64,000 bases of DNA. It comes from CBDAUN01 sp965214615. GTDB taxonomy: Bacteria > Pseudomonadota > Gammaproteobacteria > Arenicellales > JAJDZL01. Of this stretch, positions 54,024-62,628 are shown one piece after another. Positions within the stretch are counted from its first letter, which is position 1. Each line of letters begins with the position of its first letter. The stretch covers positions 1,984,001-2,048,000 of the forward strand of contig OZ243952.1 of assembly GCA_965214615.1 (NCBI GenBank). Reading direction: 5' to 3'. The notes beneath the pieces were generated by a model. That model was not told the DNA's origin. It ran no database searches and saw nothing but the letters and a program-made list of their open reading frames with translations. Both the position numbers and the translations under genes were made by a program.

Positions 54024-55052
54024 CTACCTCAGCCGACCAAGCTCCAGCGCTTCACGCTGCAACGACGGCGGCGGCCAATTTTCCAATTCCTGTCCCAATG
54101 TCAGATCTCGCTCTGCGAGAACATCCTTAATTTCAGCCAGCGATTTCTTGCCGAGATTCGGAGTGCGCAGCAGATCGATTTCAGTCTTCTGTACCAGATC
54201 CCCGATATAGTGGATCTGTTCGGCCTTCAAACAGTTCGCCGAACGCACTGTCAATTCCAACTCGTCCAGCGGCTTGAGCAGCACGGGATCAAATTCAGGC
54301 TCCAGAATGACCAATGGCTCTTCCTTGGTCTCTTCAAGATTGACAAAATTAAACAGCTGATCGTAAAGAATCTTGGCGGCCTGGCGAACCGCTTCGTCCG
54401 GCTTGATCGTGCCATTGGTCTCAATATCCAGAATCAGCTTGTCCAAATCGGTCCGCTGCTCGACGCGCGCATTCACAACCGAATACGACACACGTCGGAT
54501 CGGCGTGAAATAGGCATCGACCGCCATTTTGCCCAAAGTGGCGGTGACTTCCGTATCGAAAATTTCGACAGCTTCATCAGTGTCAATCACCCGAAAGCCC
54601 CTTCCCTTGGCCACTGTGATTTCCATGTCAAGCGACGCACCGTCCTGCAAGTGGGCGATCACGTGATTCGGATCGAATATCTCGACATCGTGCGGCAGTT
54701 GAATGTCCGCTGCCGTAACGACGCACGATCCCTCCTTTTTCACCGTGAGCGTTGCAGTATCGCGCTCGTTGCCGACGATTGCAACGGAAAGATTCTTAAG
54801 GTTCATCAAAATTTCGATGACTTCTTCCCGAATCCCCTCGATTACCGTGTACTCATGCAGAGCGCCTTCAATGCTCACCTCTGTCACTGCGGTCCCCGGC
54901 ATGGAAGACAGCAGAACGCGACGCAGCGCATTGCCGATGGTGTACCCGAACCCGCGTTCAAGGGGTTCCAATGAAATTTTGCCGCGCCGGCTGTCAGCGG
55001 ATTGATCAATGACAACCGTACGGGGAACTAGAAAATCTGCGACTTCGTTCAT
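54024..55052 (-). CDS. rpoA: RNA polymerase alpha subunit
   Basis: 342-residue subunit. The N-terminal domain dimerises and scaffolds the core enzyme (FTIGNALRRVLLSSMPG near 45, VDIELPLHDVEIFDP-like strand). The C-terminal domain beyond residue 255 binds UP elements and activators (LDELELTVRSANCLKAEQIHYIGDLVQKTE with the LxxR/NCLK helix). The ATG at 55052 is preferred because MNEVADFLVPRTV aligns with the known start. The frame extends seven codons further to 55073. Confidence 0.96.
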   Translation of the reverse strand: MNEVADFLVPRTVVIDQSADSRRGKISLEPLERGFGYTIGNALRRVLLSSMPGTAVTEVSIEGALHEYTVIEGIREEVIEILMNLKNLSVAIVGNERDTATLTVKKEGSCVVTAADIQLPHDVEIFDPNHVIAHLQDGASLDMEITVAKGRGFRVIDTDEAVEIFDTEVTATLGKMAVDAYFTPIRRVSYSVVNARVEQRTDLDKLILDIETNGTIKPDEAVRQAAKILYDQLFNFVNLEETKEEPLVILEPEFDPVLLKPLDELELTVRSANCLKAEQIHYIGDLVQKTEIDLLRTPNLGKKSLAEIKDVLAERDLTLGQELENWPPPSLQREALELGRLR

Positions 55053-55079
55053 ATGTGGTTCAACCTGTTCCAATTCAAA

Positions 55080-55742
55080 TTACTTGGAGTAATAACCGAT
55101 TACAAGGGTTTCATTGATATCTTCGGACAACTGTTCTCTTTCAGGCAATTCCTTGTAGGTGCCGCGAAATTTCGATGTATCCATGTCAATCCAGTCCGGA
55201 AACCCGATCTGCTGTGCAAAATCCAGGGCGATAATAACGCGCACCTGCTCGCGGCTCTTCTCTCGAATCTCTACAACGTCGCCAGGCCGCACTTCGTAAG
55301 AAGGAATATTGACCCGTCCGCCGTTGACCAGAACCGCGTTGTGATTAACCAACTGGCGCGCTTCGGCCCGCGTAGAGCCAAAGCCCATGCGATACACCAC
55401 ATTGTCCAGTCTGGATTCGAGAATCTGCAGTAAATTTACGCCCGTTGATCCTTTTCGCCGGGCCGCTTCCTGATAATGTCTGCGGAACTGCTTTTCCAGC
55501 ACACCGTAAATTCTTCTCAGCTTCTGCTTTTCCCGAAGCATCTTGCCATACACAGTGACCCTTGCCCTGCGTCCGCCGGTCTTTTGCCCAGGCAACTTGC
55601 CCCAGCGGCACTTTTGCTCCAGAGATTTGATGTCTACCTTGTCGCCGAGAGTGGACGCGACACCAGCGCCGCGGCGCTTCAATCCCAAGTCGTAATTTTC
55701 ACGACGCGACAGCTTGCAACTTGGTCCCGTATATCTTGCCAT
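55080..55742 (-). CDS. rpsD: 30S ribosomal protein S4
   Basis: 220-residue primary rRNA-binding protein that nucleates the 30S body. It opens MARYTGPSCKLSRRE and carries an S4 RNA-binding domain (SRLDNVVYRMGFGSTRAEARQLVNHNAVLVNGG near 108). It is longer than E. coli S4 (206) with a slightly extended middle (GAGVASTLGDKVDIKSLEQ). There are no zinc-binding cysteines. It lies 27 bases before rpoA. In other bacteria S4 represses this operon, but I saw no clear pseudoknot here. Confidence 0.96.
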   Translation of the reverse strand: MARYTGPSCKLSRRENYDLGLKRRGAGVASTLGDKVDIKSLEQKCRWGKLPGQKTGGRRARVTVYGKMLREKQKLRRIYGVLEKQFRRHYQEAARRKGSTGVNLLQILESRLDNVVYRMGFGSTRAEARQLVNHNAVLVNGGRVNIPSYEVRPGDVVEIREKSREQVRVIIALDFAQQIGFPDWIDMDTSKFRGTYKELPEREQLSEDINETLVIGYYSK

Positions 55743-55757
55743 AGCTAAACCTTCCCG

Positions 55758-56150
55758 TTATGCGCGGCGACGCTTTGGCGGACGGCAGCCGTTATGCGGT
55801 ATCGGCGTGACATCCGTTATGCTGCTGACTTCCAAGCCGGCGTTGTTCAAAGCGCGCAATGCAGAGTCCCGGCCCGGGCCGGGTCCGCGCACTTGTACGT
55901 CAATCGTTTTCATTCCCATGTCAATCGCAGTGCGCGCGCAATTTTCCGACGCCATCTGCGCAGCGAACGGCGTGCTCTTTCTCGAACCTTTAAAGTCCAT
56001 CTTTCCTGCAGTCGACCAGCAAAGTACATTTCCCTGCCTGTCGGTGATTGTCACGATCGTATTGTTGAAAGTAGCGTGAATGTGCGCGACGCCTTCTTGA
56101 ACCGTACGCTTGATTTTCGTCCGCCGCTTTCTCGTATTAGCTCTTGCCAC
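55758..56150 (-). CDS. rpsK: 30S ribosomal protein S11
   Basis: 130-residue platform protein contacting mRNA near the E site. Diagnostic segments are GVAHIHATFNNTIVTITDRQGNVLCWSTAG and the C-terminal SSITDVTPIPHNGCRPPKRRRA. Length is equal to E. coli S11 (129). It lies between rpsM and rpsD with short gaps. Confidence 0.97.
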   Translation of the reverse strand: MARANTRKRRTKIKRTVQEGVAHIHATFNNTIVTITDRQGNVLCWSTAGKMDFKGSRKSTPFAAQMASENCARTAIDMGMKTIDVQVRGPGPGRDSALRALNNAGLEVSSITDVTPIPHNGCRPPKRRRA

Positions 56151-56159
56151 AATTATTCC

Positions 56160-56516
56160 CTACTTGCGAATCGGTTTTCTCGGACCTTTCCGAGTTCTAG
56201 CATTGGTTGAGGTGCGCTGTCCGCGAACAGGCAGCCCTCGCCGATGTCTGAGTCCGCGGTAGCACCCCAGGTCCATTAACCGCTTAATATTCATTGACGT
56301 TTCGCGGCGCAGGTCGCCTTCTATCGTATATTTCGCCACCTCGGAACGAAGCCGCTCGGCCTCGTCTTCGGTCAGGTCGCGAACTTTCCTGACACGCTCA
56401 ACGTTCGCTGCATCACAGATATTCTCCGCGGTGCTCACTCCGACCCCCATGATGGAGGTCAGCGCAATGCGCACATGTTTCTGCATAGGCAGGTTGATGC
56501 CTGCGATACGAGCCAT
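56160..56516 (-). CDS. rpsM: 30S ribosomal protein S13
   Basis: 118-residue head protein at the subunit interface. MARIAGINLPMQKHVRIALTSIMGVG and the C-terminal GQRTSTNARTRKGPRKPIRK are characteristic. The same length as E. coli S13. Confidence 0.97.
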   Translation of the reverse strand: MARIAGINLPMQKHVRIALTSIMGVGVSTAENICDAANVERVRKVRDLTEDEAERLRSEVAKYTIEGDLRRETSMNIKRLMDLGCYRGLRHRRGLPVRGQRTSTNARTRKGPRKPIRK

Positions 56517-56570
56517 TCTGACTACCTCTAATCGTTATTCATTAAGAACAAATTGCGCCGCGCCAACCGC

Positions 56571-56687
56571 TTAGCCCTGACGCTGCTTGTGGCGCGGGTC
56601 TGATCGGCATATCACGCGCAAAACGCCGTGACGCTTGATGATCTTGCAATTGCGGCATATTTTCTTCACTGAAGCTCTCACTTTCAT
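56571..56687 (-). CDS. rpmJ: 50S ribosomal protein L36
   Basis: 38-residue protein encoded between secY and rpsM. It reads MKVRASVKKICRNCKI, with zinc ligands in CRNC and then CRSDPRHKQRQG. The zinc-binding C-x2-C...C...H pattern is intact, so this is the zinc-containing (C+) paralogue. AGGAGG lies 8 bases before the ATG. Its position directly after secY is the gammaproteobacterial order. Confidence 0.96.
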   Translation of the reverse strand: MKVRASVKKICRNCKIIKRHGVLRVICRSDPRHKQRQG

Positions 56688-56702
56688 GACAAACCTCCTG
56701 TA

Positions 56703-58046
56703 TTAGCGTGTCGCGCCCAGTCCGCCGGACAAATTCGATTTCTTCAGCAGACTGTCGTACTGTCTCGACATCAGATACGACTGCACCTGCGAGATGAGGT
56801 CAAGCATCACAACGACGATGATCAGCAGCGACGTCCCGCCAAAGTAGAACGGCACACTCCATTGCACCACCAGAAACTCCGGAATCAGGCAAACCAGAAC
56901 AAGATAGATCGCTCCTGCCAGAGTCAGCCTTGACACAACCGTGTCAATATAGCGCGTTGTCTGCGCCCCCGGACGAACACCTGGAATGAAAGCGCCGGAT
57001 TTTTTCAAATTGTCTGCCATATCTTTCGGACTGAACACCAATGCGGTGTAAAAAAAGCAGAAAAACACGATCAGGCCGGAATATAAAACCATGTAGATCG
57101 GCTGCCCCGGACCAATCGTGGTCGCAATGTCACGCATCCACCCCATGCCTTCGGTCTGGCCGAACCAACTGCCCAGACTGACCGGAAACAAAATGATGCT
57201 CGAAGCAAAAATCGGAGGTATCACACCTGACATGTTGATCTTCAGCGGAAGATGGCTGGTCTGTCCTGCAAGCATTTTCCGTCCTTGCTGACGCTGAGCG
57301 TAATTCACTGTCAGCCTTCGCTGCCCTCGCTCAAAGAACACCACGAATCCGGTAACGGCAATCGCTCCGATAAACAAGGCGAGAACACCGATCGGCGTAA
57401 ACGCGCCTGTTCGTGCCAGCTCCAAAGTCCCGGCTACTGCAGAAGGCAGTCCGGCGACAATACTGGCGAAAATCAATATGGATATTCCATTGCCAATGCC
57501 GCGCTCAGTCGTCTGCTCGCCCAGCCAGACCAGAAACATGGTGCCCGTCACCAGGGCGGCAACCGTGGTCAGCTTGAATCCCAGTCCTGGCGTCAGCACG
57601 ACATTGCTGCCGCCGGCCACCTGCCCTTCAATCGCAATCGCAATCCCCAGTCCCTGGAAAGTCGCAAGCAGCACCGTGCCGTAGCGTGTGTACTCGTTGA
57701 TCTTGCGGCGCCCGGCCTCTCCTTCCTTTTTCAGCTGCTCAAGCTGCGGAATCACCGCTGTCATCATTTGCATGATGATCGACGCGGAAATGTAAGGCAT
57801 GACGCCAAGAGCAAACACCGAAAGCCTGGATAGAGCGCCTCCGGAGAATACATTGAATATATCTACGATGGAGCCGCGTGTCTGCTCGAACAATGCCGCC
57901 ACAGCGACCGGGTCCACACCCGGAATAGGCACGTGCGTGCCGAGACGAAAAACCACCATCGCGCCCAGCACGAACAGTATCCGCATCCTCAGTTCGCCCA
58001 GGCCTCCCATGCCCGGCACGCTCTTTGATGATTTCTCTCTGGCCAT
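56703..58046 (-). CDS. secY: SecY, protein translocase channel
   Basis: 447-residue channel-forming subunit of SecYEG with ten membrane helices. Visible family parts are RMRILFVLGAMVVFRLGTHVPIPGVDP near residue 20, the plug region SGGALSRLSVFALGVMPYISASIIMQ near 67, EQTTERGIGNGISILIFASIVAGLPSAV near 170 and SFIPGVRPGAQTTRYID-type loop near 360. E. coli SecY is 443 residues. It follows rplO by 2 bases. Confidence 0.97.
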   Translation of the reverse strand: MAREKSSKSVPGMGGLGELRMRILFVLGAMVVFRLGTHVPIPGVDPVAVAALFEQTRGSIVDIFNVFSGGALSRLSVFALGVMPYISASIIMQMMTAVIPQLEQLKKEGEAGRRKINEYTRYGTVLLATFQGLGIAIAIEGQVAGGSNVVLTPGLGFKLTTVAALVTGTMFLVWLGEQTTERGIGNGISILIFASIVAGLPSAVAGTLELARTGAFTPIGVLALFIGAIAVTGFVVFFERGQRRLTVNYAQRQQGRKMLAGQTSHLPLKINMSGVIPPIFASSIILFPVSLGSWFGQTEGMGWMRDIATTIGPGQPIYMVLYSGLIVFFCFFYTALVFSPKDMADNLKKSGAFIPGVRPGAQTTRYIDTVVSRLTLAGAIYLVLVCLIPEFLVVQWSVPFYFGGTSLLIIVVVMLDLISQVQSYLMSRQYDSLLKKSNLSGGLGATR

Positions 58047-58048
58047 AA

Positions 58049-58486
58049 TCAGTCTTCAACTGTTCCGTTCGCCGCTTCGATTGCCTCTCTGGCTGACGGC
58101 GTGGTCATAATTCCCTTAAGATTGACGCTCGCGGTCAGCGCTCCAGAGTTGATTACCTTGGCGCGCATCGCGTTTTTCGCAATGATCCGGTGTTTTTTCA
58201 GCAATGCCACGTCTACGGTTTCGCCGGCAAATCGCGACAGCTCCGACAACCGGACCTCGGCGGTCGCATTAGGCGTCAACGAATTAAAACCGCGCTTGGG
58301 CAAACGCCGCTGCAGCGGCATCTGACCGCCCTCGAAAGACGCCTTGACACCTCCGCCGGAGCGGGACTTCTGTCCCTTGTCGCCACGCCCGCAAGTGCTG
58401 CCGAACGTCGAGCCCGCGCCGCGTCCGACACGCTTTGCCTTCCTTCTCGCGCCCGGGGCGCTCCGCACTTCCAAACGCTCGCTCAT
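58049..58486 (-). CDS. rplO: 50S ribosomal protein L15
   Basis: 145-residue large-subunit protein. The basic glycine-rich N-terminus (GAGSTFGSTCGRGDKGQKSRSGGGVKASFEGGQMPLQRRLPKRGF) threads into 23S rRNA. E. coli L15 is 144 residues. The start overlaps the rpmD stop by 4 bases. Confidence 0.97.
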   Translation of the reverse strand: MSERLEVRSAPGARRKAKRVGRGAGSTFGSTCGRGDKGQKSRSGGGVKASFEGGQMPLQRRLPKRGFNSLTPNATAEVRLSELSRFAGETVDVALLKKHRIIAKNAMRAKVINSGALTASVNLKGIMTTPSAREAIEAANGTVED

Positions 58487-58689
58487 TCGCTCACCGTCTC
58501 CCAGTCCACCATGTAGGATATCTTTCGAATCATTCCTCGCACCTCGGGAGTATCTTCCAGCTCCCGAACGTGATTAATGCGCCGCAGCCCTAGCCCGCGC
58601 GCGCACGCCTGATGCTTTTTCAAGCGTCCGTTAACACTGCGTACGAGCCTTACCCGCACCTTTTTACCGCTTGCCTTGTTTGCGCCCAT
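58483..58689 (-). CDS. rpmD: 50S ribosomal protein L30
   Basis: 68-residue protein. KKVRVRLVRSVNGRLKKHQACARGLGLRRINH is the L30 signature. The N-terminal extension GANKASG makes it a little longer than E. coli L30 (59). It overlaps rplO by 4 bases and follows rpsE by 27. Confidence 0.94.
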   Translation of the reverse strand: MGANKASGKKVRVRLVRSVNGRLKKHQACARGLGLRRINHVRELEDTPEVRGMIRKISYMVDWETVSE

Positions 58690-58716
58690 TGCCTTGTCTC
58701 AACCGGTTCCCGTGTT

Positions 58717-59223
58717 CTACAGGATTTCTTCAACTGTCTTGCCGCGCTTTGCCGCGACTTCTCGCGGACTCTTGATCGACTTCAAGCCGTCAATCGTAGC
58801 CCGTGCGACATTGATCGGATTCGTCGTCCCGATCACCTTGGCCAGAACGTCCTGAACCCCGGCACATTCGAATATCAGGCGCATCGTGTCGCCCGCGATA
58901 ATCCCGCTTCCGGCCGACGCCGGTCGCATCACCACCATCGCTGAGCCATGGCGGCCAACTACGGGGTAGTGAATCGTACCGCCTTTCAATTTGATGCTCG
59001 TCATGTTCCGGCGCGCCTTTTCCATCGACTTCTGAGCCGCTACCGGCACTTCTCTCGCCTTGCCGACGCCGATGCCGACACGCCCCTTGCCGTTGCCGAC
59101 AACAGCGAGTGCCGAAAAGCCGAAAATGCGTCCGCCTTTGACCACCTTGGCCACTCGCCGAACGTTGATCAGCTCTTCCTTATTCTCATCGGTTATCGAA
59201 TATTTTCCTTCACTTGCCGCCAT
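58717..59223 (-). CDS. rpsE: 30S ribosomal protein S5
   Basis: 168-residue protein at the mRNA entry channel and decoding region. The double-stranded RNA-binding fold is seen in VRRVAKVVKGGRIFGFSALAVVGNGKGRVGIGVGKAREVP near 22 and the C-terminal PINVARATIDGLKSIKSPREVAAKRG. Length matches E. coli S5 (167). Confidence 0.97.
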   Translation of the reverse strand: MAASEGKYSITDENKEELINVRRVAKVVKGGRIFGFSALAVVGNGKGRVGIGVGKAREVPVAAQKSMEKARRNMTSIKLKGGTIHYPVVGRHGSAMVVMRPASAGSGIIAGDTMRLIFECAGVQDVLAKVIGTTNPINVARATIDGLKSIKSPREVAAKRGKTVEEIL

Positions 59224-59239
59224 AATGTGATCCGTTGCC

Positions 59240-59596
59240 TTAAATCGTTAATCCTGCTTCTCGAGCTGCATCGGCAAGCGCCTTGATGCGGCCGTGGAAC
59301 CGATGCCCCGAACGATCGAATGCCAATTGACTAATATTCAGCTCCAATGCCTTGCCGGCAATCCGCTCTCCTACCTGGCGGGCAGCGTCGCTGTTGCCAC
59401 CGTAGGAAATCTTCGACCGAACTTCAGCCTCCAGAGTCGAAGCGCTGGCGACAGTCCGGCCTCCGTCCGGCGAAATAATTTGCGCGTAAATGTGTCTTGG
59501 CGTACGCAGCACGCAAAGTCGGTGCTTGCCCTGCGCACGAATTCGGCTGCGCGTCTTTCTCGACCTGCGCAATCGGTTTGCTTTCTTGTCCTTCAC
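59240..59596 (-). CDS. rplR: 50S ribosomal protein L18
   Basis: 118-residue 5S-rRNA-binding protein. KANRLRRSRKTRSRIRAQGKHRLCVLRTPRHIYAQII and the C-terminal AFDRSGHRFHGRIKALADAAREAGL identify it. E. coli L18 is 117 residues. Confidence 0.96.
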   Translation of the reverse strand: MKDKKANRLRRSRKTRSRIRAQGKHRLCVLRTPRHIYAQIISPDGGRTVASASTLEAEVRSKISYGGNSDAARQVGERIAGKALELNISQLAFDRSGHRFHGRIKALADAAREAGLTI

Positions 59597-59601
59597 AAGT
59601 A

Positions 59602-60150
59602 CTACCCTACGTTTTTCGCCTGCTTGCGGCGAATTCGTTCATCGGCATATCGAACACCCTTGCCCTTATAGGGCTCCGGCGGTCGCAGCCTTCGCAAATC
59701 CGCGGCCACCTGACCCACCATCTGCTTTTCGATTCCCCGAATGACCAGTTCGACCTGGCCGCCGCCTTCGGACTTGATCTCGAAAGTGATGGCGTCTGGC
59801 GCTACGAATTCAATCGGATGGGAAAATCCCAGCGACAGATTGAGCCGGTTGCCATCGGCTTTCGCACGATAGCCGGTTCCGACGATTAAAATGCCCTTCT
59901 CGAAACCGGACGTCACGCCTGTGACCATGTTCGCAATCAGCGAACGGAACGTTCCGGACATCGCGCGCGACTTGGCGCTGGCGTTGCGTGCATCGACCTT
60001 GATCTGATCATCGGCGCAGGACACCGCCACCGCCGGATGCAGATTCATGTTCAATTCCCCTTTCGGGCCTTTTACGCCAATCGACATTCCGTCGAGCATG
60101 ACGTTTACGCCATTCGGCACAGACACAGGCTCTTTTGCTATCCGTGACAT
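59602..60150 (-). CDS. rplF: 50S ribosomal protein L6
   Basis: 182-residue protein near the GTPase centre. MSRIAKEPVSVPNGV starts the family, VTGVTSGFEKGILIVGTGYRAKADGNRLNLSLGFSHP marks the second domain and RLRRPPEPYKGKGVRY lies near the end. The ATG at 60150 is chosen because the longer frame to 60204 overlaps rpsH and adds a non-conserved stretch. Confidence 0.96.
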   Translation of the reverse strand: MSRIAKEPVSVPNGVNVMLDGMSIGVKGPKGELNMNLHPAVAVSCADDQIKVDARNASAKSRAMSGTFRSLIANMVTGVTSGFEKGILIVGTGYRAKADGNRLNLSLGFSHPIEFVAPDAITFEIKSEGGGQVELVIRGIEKQMVGQVAADLRRLRPPEPYKGKGVRYADERIRRKQAKNVG

Positions 60151-60166
60151 CCCAAACCTCTCGGCA

Positions 60167-60562
60167 TCAGCTGACTGTGCATAGGATTTCTCCGCCAATT
60201 CCAAGCGCTTGCGCTTTTTTTGCCGTCATAATTCCCTGAGACGTCGAAACAATCGCAATGCCCAGACCGCCATTGACCGACGGCAGCTCCTTTGAGCTGG
60301 AATACACGCGCCGTCCGGGCTTGCTGATTCGCCGGATGCGTTCGATCACCGGAGCGCCGCGATAATACTTCAATTTGATAATCAGGTTCGATTTCGGCTC
60401 TTCGCCACTCCTTTCGAATTCGGCAATGTAGCCTTCCGACTGCAACACCGCCGCCACCTTCTCCTTAAGTTTGGAACTCGACAGCAAAACGGTCGGGTGC
60501 TCGGCACGCTGCGCGTTACGAATTCGCGTCAGCATGTCTGCTACTGGATCTGTCATTGGCAT
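60167..60562 (-). CDS. rpsH: 30S ribosomal protein S8
   Basis: 131-residue protein binding the 16S central domain. DPVADMLTRIRNAQRAEH opens it and the C-terminal GGLGIAIVSTSQGIMTAKKAQALGIGGEILCTVS is the family signature. An ATG two codons in (60556) is an alternative start. In E. coli S8 represses the spc operon through a site near rplE. I saw no clear copy here. Confidence 0.96.
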   Translation of the reverse strand: MPMTDPVADMLTRIRNAQRAEHPTVLLSSSKLKEKVAAVLQSEGYIAEFERSGEEPKSNLIIKLKYYRGAPVIERIRRISKPGRRVYSSSKELPSVNGGLGIAIVSTSQGIMTAKKAQALGIGGEILCTVS

Positions 60563-60568
60563 ATCGTC

Positions 60569-60874
60569 TTACCAGCTCGCTTTCACTACGCCAGGCGCGT
60601 CGCCTCGCATGACCACATCCCGGAGCTTGTTGCGCCCAAGTCCGAATTTTCGATAGTACCCGCGCGGCCGCCCTGTCAAGGCGCACCGGTTGCGCAAGCG
60701 GGCATAGCTGCTGTCTCTCGGCAGTTTCTGCAGCGCCATCATCGCTTCCCAGCGTTCTTCATAGGTGAGCGATTCATCGCTTACCCTGATTTTGAGCTCC
60801 TTTCGGCGCTCGGCGTACTTCGCGACAAGGTGCTCGCGCTTGTGCTGCCGCGCTACTACGGATTTCTTTGCCAT
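60569..60874 (-). CDS. rpsN: 30S ribosomal protein S14
   Basis: 101-residue protein of the zinc-free (C-) class: MAKKSVVARQHKREHLV at the start and LPRDSSYARLRNRCALTGRPRGYYRKFGLGRNKLRD with no CxxC pair. Same length as E. coli S14. Confidence 0.96.
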   Translation of the reverse strand: MAKKSVVARQHKREHLVAKYAERRKELKIRVSDESLTYEERWEAMMALQKLPRDSSYARLRNRCALTGRPRGYYRKFGLGRNKLRDVVMRGDAPGVVKASW

Positions 60875-60877
60875 AAG

Positions 60878-61435
60878 TCAGTTCTGCCGTAATGGAAAAT
60901 TGAATCCGGCGAGCAAAGCGCGGGCCTCTTCGTCCGTATTGGCCGACGTGGTAATTGCAACGTCCAAGCCTCTGATCGCATCAACCCGGTCGTAATCGAT
61001 TTCGGGAAATACAATCTGCTCCTTGATGCCGAATGAGTAATTGCCCCGACCGTCAAACGACTTGGCGGACAGGCCTCGAAAATCCCTGATACGAGGGATT
61101 GTGACCGCAATCAGGCGGTCTAGAAATTCATACATTCTGCGTCGCCGCAGTGTCACCATGCAGCCAATTTCAAATCCTTCGCGAATCTTGAATGCCGCAA
61201 CTGCGCGGTTCGCCCTTGTGACGACCGGTTTTTGCCCTGCAATCAGCGTCATGTCGCTGACCGCGCTGATGACAATGTTCTTGTCCTTTTTCACAATTGC
61301 CTCGCCAAGTCCCATATTCAAGGTGATCTTGGTCACTTTCGGCACTTGCATCGGGTTGGCGTAGTCAAACTTCGCCATCAGCTGCCCGAACAGTTCGTCG
61401 CGGTAGAATTTTTCCATTCTTGACAATTCAGCCAT
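60878..61435 (-). CDS. rplE: 50S ribosomal protein L5
   Basis: 185-residue central-protuberance protein binding 5S rRNA. MQVPKVTKITLNMGLGEA near 30, AGQKPVVTRANRAVAAFKIREGFEIGCMVTLR near 68 and SFGIKEQIVFPEIDYDRVD near 140 are conserved. It is slightly longer than E. coli L5 (179) at its N-terminus. Confidence 0.96.
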   Translation of the reverse strand: MAELSRMEKFYRDELFGQLMAKFDYANPMQVPKVTKITLNMGLGEAIVKKDKNIVISAVSDMTLIAGQKPVVTRANRAVAAFKIREGFEIGCMVTLRRRRMYEFLDRLIAVTIPRIRDFRGLSAKSFDGRGNYSFGIKEQIVFPEIDYDRVDAIRGLDVAITTSANTDEEARALLAGFNFPLRQN

Positions 61436-61446
61436 CAGATATCACC

Positions 61447-61764
61447 CTATACGTCGACATTTTCGCCGTTGGACTTGTAGTAGCGAATCTTGGTTCCATC
61501 TGCAAGGTGCCGAATGCCGATGCGTTCGCCCTTTCCGGAAGTCGGATTGAACAGAGCCAGATTCGATTGCTGTATCGGCGCCTCCTTGGAAACGATTCCG
61601 CCTGCCTGCTGACGCTGCGGATTGCCGCGGGTATGACGTTTCACGACATTTACATCGTTCACCAGTGCGCGCCCGTCATCCAGCATGGCCAGAATCGTGC
61701 CCCGCTTGCCCTTGTCCCGGCCGGCGAGCACAATCACATCATCCCCTTTCTTCAGTCGATTCAT
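61447..61764 (-). CDS. rplX: 50S ribosomal protein L24
   Basis: 105-residue assembly-initiator protein with a KOW motif (KKGDDVIVLAGRDKGKRGTIL). NVVKRHTRGNPQRQQAGGIVSKEAPIQQSNL is typical. The ATG at 61764 is set by the family start. The long upstream open frame is an antisense-like shadow of rplN in another frame. Confidence 0.96.
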   Translation of the reverse strand: MNRLKKGDDVIVLAGRDKGKRGTILAMLDDGRALVNDVNVVKRHTRGNPQRQQAGGIVSKEAPIQQSNLALFNPTSGKGERIGIRHLADGTKIRYYKSNGENVDV

Positions 61765-61775
61765 TTCAACTCTTC

Positions 61776-62144
61776 CTACAGCACTTCGGGTGCGAGAGAG
61801 ACAATGCGCATAAAACGCTCGCCTCTGAGTTCGCGGGTTACAGGACCGAATATGCGCGTTCCAAGCGGTTGAAGCTGCGCATTCAGCAGCACTGCGGCAT
61901 TGCGGTCGAAGCGAATCAAAGACCCGTCTCCTCTTCGCACTCCCTTCCTGGTTCGAACAACCACCGCGAACAGCACATCGCCTTTGCGTACCCGGCTGTT
62001 CGGAACGGCTTCCTTGATCGAAATACGGATCACATCGCCGATTCCGGCATATCGCCGCTTGGACCCGCCCAGAACCTTGATGCACTGGACGCGCTTTGCG
62101 CCGCTGTTGTCTGCGACATCGAGCATGCTTTGCATTTGAATCAT
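61776..62144 (-). CDS. rplN: 50S ribosomal protein L14
   Basis: 122-residue protein at the subunit interface. MIQMQSMLDVADNSGAKRVQCIKVLGG and the C-terminal IFGPVTRELRGERFMRIVSLAPEVL identify it. The length is that of E. coli L14 (123). Confidence 0.97.
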   Translation of the reverse strand: MIQMQSMLDVADNSGAKRVQCIKVLGGSKRRYAGIGDVIRISIKEAVPNSRVRKGDVLFAVVVRTRKGVRRGDGSLIRFDRNAAVLLNAQLQPLGTRIFGPVTRELRGERFMRIVSLAPEVL

Positions 62145-62168
62145 TGCAGCTGTCCCTCTATTTTCACT

Positions 62169-62432
62169 CTACGACGCACGCTCGACGATTTCGACCAGCT
62201 GCCAGCACTTGGTTTTTGACAGCGGACGACACTCGCGAATCGTCACCTTGTCATTCTCATTGCAGCTGTTGTCCTCATCATGAGCATGCAGCCGGGTGAT
62301 GCGCTTTACATACTTTCGATACAAAGGGTGCGGCACTTTGCGCTCGACAACGACGGTAATCGTCTTGTCGCGCTTTGCGCTCGACACCACGCCGGACACA
62401 GTCCGGGTTCGCTTGCCTTCCTGTTCTGCCAT
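62169..62432 (-). CDS. rpsQ: 30S ribosomal protein S17
   Basis: 87-residue OB-fold protein. RTVSGVVSSAKRDKTITVVVERKVPHPLYRKYVKR and IRECRPLSKTKCWQLVEIVERAS are diagnostic. It starts 1 base after the rpmC stop. Confidence 0.96.
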   Translation of the reverse strand: MAEQEGKRTRTVSGVVSSAKRDKTITVVVERKVPHPLYRKYVKRITRLHAHDEDNSCNENDKVTIRECRPLSKTKCWQLVEIVERAS

Positions 62433-62433
62433 C

Positions 62434-62628
62434 CTATGTGTCCGCCTTTTCGTTCATCACGGTTTTGATTCGTGCCACATCTTTTCTGAGTTCGCGAAAC
62501 TTCACCGTATTCGCGACCTGCTCGCTGCTGCGCTGAATGCGCAGTTCCAGCTGCTCGCGCCGCAGGCTGATCAGTTCCTTGCTCAGGTCATCAGATGAAA
62601 GCTTGCGCAACTCGCTTGCCGTATTCAT
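62434..62628 (-). CDS. rpmC: 50S ribosomal protein L29
   Basis: 64-residue two-helix protein near the exit tunnel: ELRKLSSDDLSKELISLRREQLELRIQRSSEQVAN and RKDVARIKTVMNEKA. The ATG at 62628 overlaps the rplP stop by 4 bases. A longer open frame upstream is a shadow of rplP. Confidence 0.95.
   Translation of the reverse strand: MNTASELRKLSSDDLSKELISLRREQLELRIQRSSEQVANTVKFRELRKDVARIKTVMNEKADT

Noticed and set aside
53595..54974. 459-codon plus-strand frame opposite rplQ and rpoA
   Set aside because: It lies fully antisense to two certain genes and has no recognisable domain or ribosome site. Long antisense frames are common opposite codon-biased genes.
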